A stretch of DNA of 64,000 nt from Typha latifolia (Eukaryota; Streptophyta; Magnoliopsida; Poales; Typhaceae), in contig CM034099.1 of NCBI GenBank assembly GCA_019914945.1, positions 12,909,001 through 12,973,000 of the forward strand. Reading direction: 5' to 3'. This document shows positions 61,205-64,000 of this stretch, piece after piece. A model generated the notes under the pieces. That model saw only the letters and a list, made by a program, of their open reading frames with translations, was not told where the DNA came from and searched no databases. The position numbers were made by a program, and so were the translations under genes. Numbering within the stretch: the first letter of the stretch is position 1; every line of letters starts with the position of its first letter.

Positions 61205-61781
61205 CTTGTCCAGGGATGCCATTGTCTCATTCCGGATCATGTCCTTGTCTAACCGGGGGAGGATGCACCATGAAGGGTTAATGATCCCTCCTTCGGTTTT
61301 GATTAACTTGTTATGGTTCCGGATCGTATTGACCTGCCCATGGATCTTGATCTCCAAGGCGGTCTCCATAGTGGTTCACCCGTCGGATGGGTTCACCTGC
61401 AACTGGACCTGGTGTAACCATACTTGCTTGCCTCTGCCCATAGGGTGGTGGTAGCAGCGGCTCTTGTGGTTGCAAAGGCTGAACCGGTGGCGGTGGGTTC
61501 AAGGGGGTGGACTCGCGTCGTGGGGTCGATGGTGCTTTCCCGTTCGCCATTGCTTCCCTTGTCGCCCGTAGTTCCCGCATCATCTCCATCATCATCTGGT
61601 TGTTGATGGCCATTTGCTCTGAAAGAGACCCCAACACGGCTTGAACGCTAGGTTCTTCTGTATTCTGATTAGATCGGGTGCTTCCACGGGTGGAAGTCCC
61701 TGCAATCGTTTCTCCCTCCTCTATTGGGAGAATCTCTTCTTCATCATCTCGCCGTGCAGCCATGGATCTGGTTATCGTCAT
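61205..61781 (-). pseudogene. Element N gag N-terminus with three C-to-T stops
   Basis: ATG at 61781 (MTITRSMAARRDDEEEILPI) to QYDPEP-stop at 61311-61313. Compared with A, stops TAA at 61311-61313, TAA at 61278-61280 and TGA at 61227-61229 each arise from one C-to-T change on the coding strand (CAA, CAA, CGA). No frameshift separates it from the 618-codon body. N keeps the bases whose loss shifts the frame in A. Confidence 0.83.
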
Positions 61782-61807
61782 TGGAAGCGCTTGTCTAAGG
61801 AACAGTG

Positions 61808-61819
61808 GCTCTGATACCA
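61808..61819 (-). promoter_or_regulatory. Primer-binding site of element N
   Basis: Plus strand GCTCTGATACCA, three bases inside the 5' LTR. Confidence 0.9.
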
Positions 61820-61822
61820 GCT

Positions 61823-62760
61823 TGATACGATCACGCCTTTTTGGTGAAGGGTCGATCTCTTTCAATACATGATCTAGACTAGATTTGGCACGGAAACTTG
61901 AAATAAGATCCTGAAATATGCCGCCGTTGGATCGATGTGAAATTTTGATATGTTGTCGCCCTAGAAAAGAACTTTCCAACAAATCAAGTTTTAGGCGAAT
62001 CGGAGTTGTGGATCTCGAGATACCGTCCATTTAGTGGACGAACATCAGGATGCTCTGTTTTGGATTCGTGGATGGAGGCACGAGATCCTAGGTAATGATG
62101 GTTGATGGAGGACCGGCGTTAATGTGGTGGCACCAGTGAAAAGTGATGGTGGAAGGGTTGTGGTTGATGGAGAGGTTAGGGCAAGTGTTGGATAGATTGG
62201 ACGAAGGGGGAGGAGAGGGCCACTCCTAAGGGACTAGGGTGATTAGCCGGACGAGGGAGGTTAGAAGCGGCGTCGCCGGGGATTGAGAGAACGGGAGCGA
62301 AGAAGACGAAGGAGGCAAGGCAAAACTCAATCTCAATAATCAATAATCAATTTGGTTGCCTACCACATCCTTTTATAGGCTAACCAGCAACTCAAATTAA
62401 CCCTAAAAACACAATTTTCGTCGATCGCGTTCGAACTCTCCCGACCACGTTCGAACATACCGAGTTCGCTCTTCTGGATTTGCGAACGCGATGCAGGCGT
62501 TCGAACGCGCAATTGAACGCGCCTGTCGGTATTTGCGAATGCGATGCAGGCATTCACAATGCGTTCGAATGCACAGTACATTCTCTTCACCACGTTCACA
62601 ACCCCGTTCACAAACCGCGTTCGAACTCACTCCACCCGCGTTCGAACTCGACTTACAGAAAACTTATTTTAATGGAAATTAAACACTAAAACATGAAATA
62701 AAAACACTCCTAAAGTGAATCCATGCTCGAGACGACGTCGGTGAAGTCTGAATCGTATCA
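61823..62760 (-). repeat. LTR1, 5' LTR of element N
   Basis: Plus strand TGATACGATCACGCCTTTTT to GAATCGTATCA, 938 bp, TATA (minus) at 62369-62379. Confidence 0.92.
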
Positions 62761-62765
62761 CCTAG

Positions 62766-63209
62766 CATCGCCGCTTCTAGCGTCCCTCGACCGACCAATC
62801 ACCCTAGTCCCTTAGGGGAGGCCCACTCCTTCCCCTTCTTCCAATCTATCTATCACTTTGTCCTAACCCTTCCATTATCCATAACCCTTCCATCTCCACG
62901 TACTCACCGGTGCCACCCCATTAACGTCGGTCCACCAACTTTCACCAACATCAAGGATCTCGTGCCTCCATCCACAGATCTTAAGACGGACTCCCTGATG
63001 TTCATCCACTAATCGTGAGATCCCACTGTCTGATTCGTTTGAACTTGGTTTTCTGGAAATCTCTTTTCCGAGGCTATAACATATCAAATTTTCACGTCGG
63101 TCAGATGGCTGAATCTTTTGGGATCTATTTTCAAAGTTTAATGTCAGATCCTGTCCAAAGCTAAAAATCAGAATAGATTGAGCCTTGGCCAAACGGGGAG
63201 ATCGTATCA
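62766..63209 (+). repeat. LTR1, 3' LTR of element D, second part
   Basis: Continues CATCGCCGCTTCTAGCGTCC with the leader region and ends GAGATCGTATCA at 63209, matching 19125-19606 of element G. Confidence 0.87.
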
Positions 63210-63395
63210 AGAAATCTTATATTCCTCTAAATAAAACACTAAAACAATAAGAAAAGACACCCCTAAGGTGTATCCTTGCTCAAGACGACATCGGTGAAGT
63301 CTGAATCGTATTAGACCTTTGGAAAGCTATCTTCTAGAGCTAAAGCATATCCAAATCTCACATCAATCCAATGGCTAAATTATTTGGTATATATC
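63210..63395. repeat. LTR1 scraps in both orientations
   Basis: About 63230-63313 is the terminal part of a reversed LTR1 (AAAACACTAAAACAATAAG ... GAATCGTATTA). About 63314-63390 resembles a plus-strand LTR1 interior (TTTGGAAAGCTATCTTCTAG). Confidence 0.6.
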
Positions 63396-63833
63396 TCATA
63401 CGATTAGGACTTTACCGATGTTATCTCGAGCATGGATACACTTTAGGGATGTCTTTGTTTTTTCTATATGTCGCGTTCGAACGCGGGTGGAATGCGTTCG
63501 AATGCCTGCATTAGGTTCGCACATCCAAAGAGTGTGAATTGTGCGTTCGAACATGCCTGCAAACGCTTGCATTGCATTCGCAAATCCAGAGAAGTGAGAA
63601 ATGTGTGCATTCAAACGCGCGGCGGTCGGCGAAAATGCGCTATTTAGGGTTATTTTTGAATTGTTGATTAGCCTCTAAAGGTGTGGATGGCAACCATGGA
63701 GTCATTATTGATGAATTGAGTTTTTGCCTTGTCTCCTTCATCTTCTTCGCTCCCGTTCTCTGGATCCCCGGCGACACCACTTCTAATCTCCGTCGACCGG
63801 CCAATCACCCTAGTCCCTTAGGGGTGGCCCTCT
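63396..63833 (+). repeat. LTR1 start, truncated by a TGTAAC element
   Basis: TCATACGATTAGGACTTTAC (TG decayed to TC) through the palindrome block to CTTAGGGGTGGCCCTCT. Confidence 0.78.
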
Positions 63834-64000
63834 TGTAACACTCACAACCCTTAACATGTGCATGGCATGAGCCCACACGGCACGTGCGTGGCACCTGACC
63901 AATTGCTTAGTTACTAACAATCAAATAACCCTATATCAACATCATAAATTATTCACAACATCTAAACTAAGAATAAAATAAGTTTAACTGTCAACAACAC
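63834..64000 (+). mobile_element. Start of another TGTAAC-type LTR, running off the window
   Basis: TGTAACACTCACAACCC, then GGCACGTGCGTGGCACCTGA. The terminal TGTAACA and the abrupt end of LTR1 sequence indicate an insertion. Similar in start motif to element H but not closely in sequence. Confidence 0.55.

Larger units (their letters stand above)
58404..62760 (-). mobile_element. Element N: Fam1 gypsy with gag-protease only, nested in element D's LTR
   Basis: LTR 58404-59318, internal 59319-61822, LTR 61823-62760; target site CCTGG (58399-58403) / CCTAG (62761-62765), one mismatch. Primer site 61808-61819. Gag and protease are close to element A, but RT, RNase H (except its last residues) and integrase are missing, and the 3' part is the same shuffled tail as in element C. 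Its LTRs lack the internal primer-site duplication of A and C. Confidence 0.93.
47969..63209 (+). mobile_element. Element D: Fam1 gypsy with three nested insertions, RT/RNase H absent
   Basis: Plus-strand Fam1 host element: gag-protease 47969-49444, [C], protease end to integrase 53589-54894, [H], chromodomain 57747-57879, LTR1 57920-58403, [N], LTR1 remainder 62766-63209. The text joins across C as LWRNDQRV-LLDGSQSLFELS and across H as GPAN-LVRVLGRRG. Between protease and integrase it has the same RT-less junction as element A. Its 5' LTR and gag start are lost at element L. Confidence 0.88.

Noticed and set aside
5290..62660. GTTCGAA clusters considered as tRNA gene T-arms (pol III B boxes)
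   Set aside because: No A box, acceptor stem or anticodon arm could be matched nearby; the clusters lie at fixed places inside LTRs. Kept only as a remark in the palindrome finding.

Overview
This is nuclear DNA from a flowering plant, species not identified. It is a heterochromatin-like island of nested, mostly decayed LTR retrotransposons beside the 3' end of one host gene. The evidence is eukaryotic splicing (GT-AG intron), initiator-methionine tRNA primer sites (TGGTATCAGAGC), plant-type Ty3/gypsy polyproteins with a C-terminal chromodomain-like segment, and one Ty1/copia element of the Sirevirus type. There are no bacterial operons, rRNA or CRISPR arrays, and I saw no tRNA gene.

Layout. 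1-1844: last two coding exons of a TMEM14/FAX-family membrane protein gene and its 3' flank. The rest is transposable elements (letters are mine). Fam1 and Fam2 are two gypsy families, with LTR1 (starts TGATACGATTC, ends GATCGTATCA) and LTR2 (starts TGATACACTTAG, ends about CTATCA). Element B (Fam2, +, 2405-12547) contains element A (Fam1, -, 4656-9870; TSD GTGAT). E (Fam1, +, 12548-15803) is followed by F (Fam2, +, 15804-17825). P (a third gypsy family, Fam3, -, 17826-24092) contains G (Fam1-type LTRs, +, 18611-22278; TSD AGCAG). Q (Fam2, +, 24093-27154) is followed by R (27170-27834, Fam1 5' end) and LTR2 scraps. J (Fam2, -, 29551-34545) and K (Fam2, +, 34546-36361) follow. L (Fam2, -, 36362-47968) contains M, an 8.9-kb Sirevirus-like copia element (+, 37700-46633). 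D (Fam1, +, 47969-63209) contains three separate insertions: C (Fam1-type LTRs, -, 49445-53588; TSD GAGTG), H (TGTAAC...GTTACA solo LTR, 54895-57741; TSD GCTAA) and N (Fam1, -, 58404-62760; TSD CCTGG/CCTAG). The right end holds LTR1 scraps and the start of another TGTAAC element.

How the pieces relate. In four nested cases (A in B, C in D, H in D, M in L) removing the insert and one target-site copy restores continuous coding sequence or close homology to a sister copy. Fam1 copies carry complementary parts of pol. A and D have gag-protease-integrase but no reverse transcriptase/RNase H. E has gag-protease-RT-RNase H but no integrase. N has neither. C and G replace most of the coding region with a shared 1.6-kb segment of unknown origin. 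No single copy here is autonomous, but together they carry every domain.

Three further patterns cross the families. LTR ends and primer sites are repeatedly duplicated in tandem (11 units at 3121-3344, and a second PBS inside LTR1). A 12-bp palindrome, GCGTTCGAACGC, recurs in LTR1, LTR2 and the copia LTR. In the copia LTR it lies in a 53-bp tandem repeat present 4 times in one LTR and 5 times in the other. Finally, the flanks of two Fam2 LTR ends 15 kb apart (12547 and 27835) are the two halves of one target site, which suggests a tandem array made by LTR-LTR exchange.
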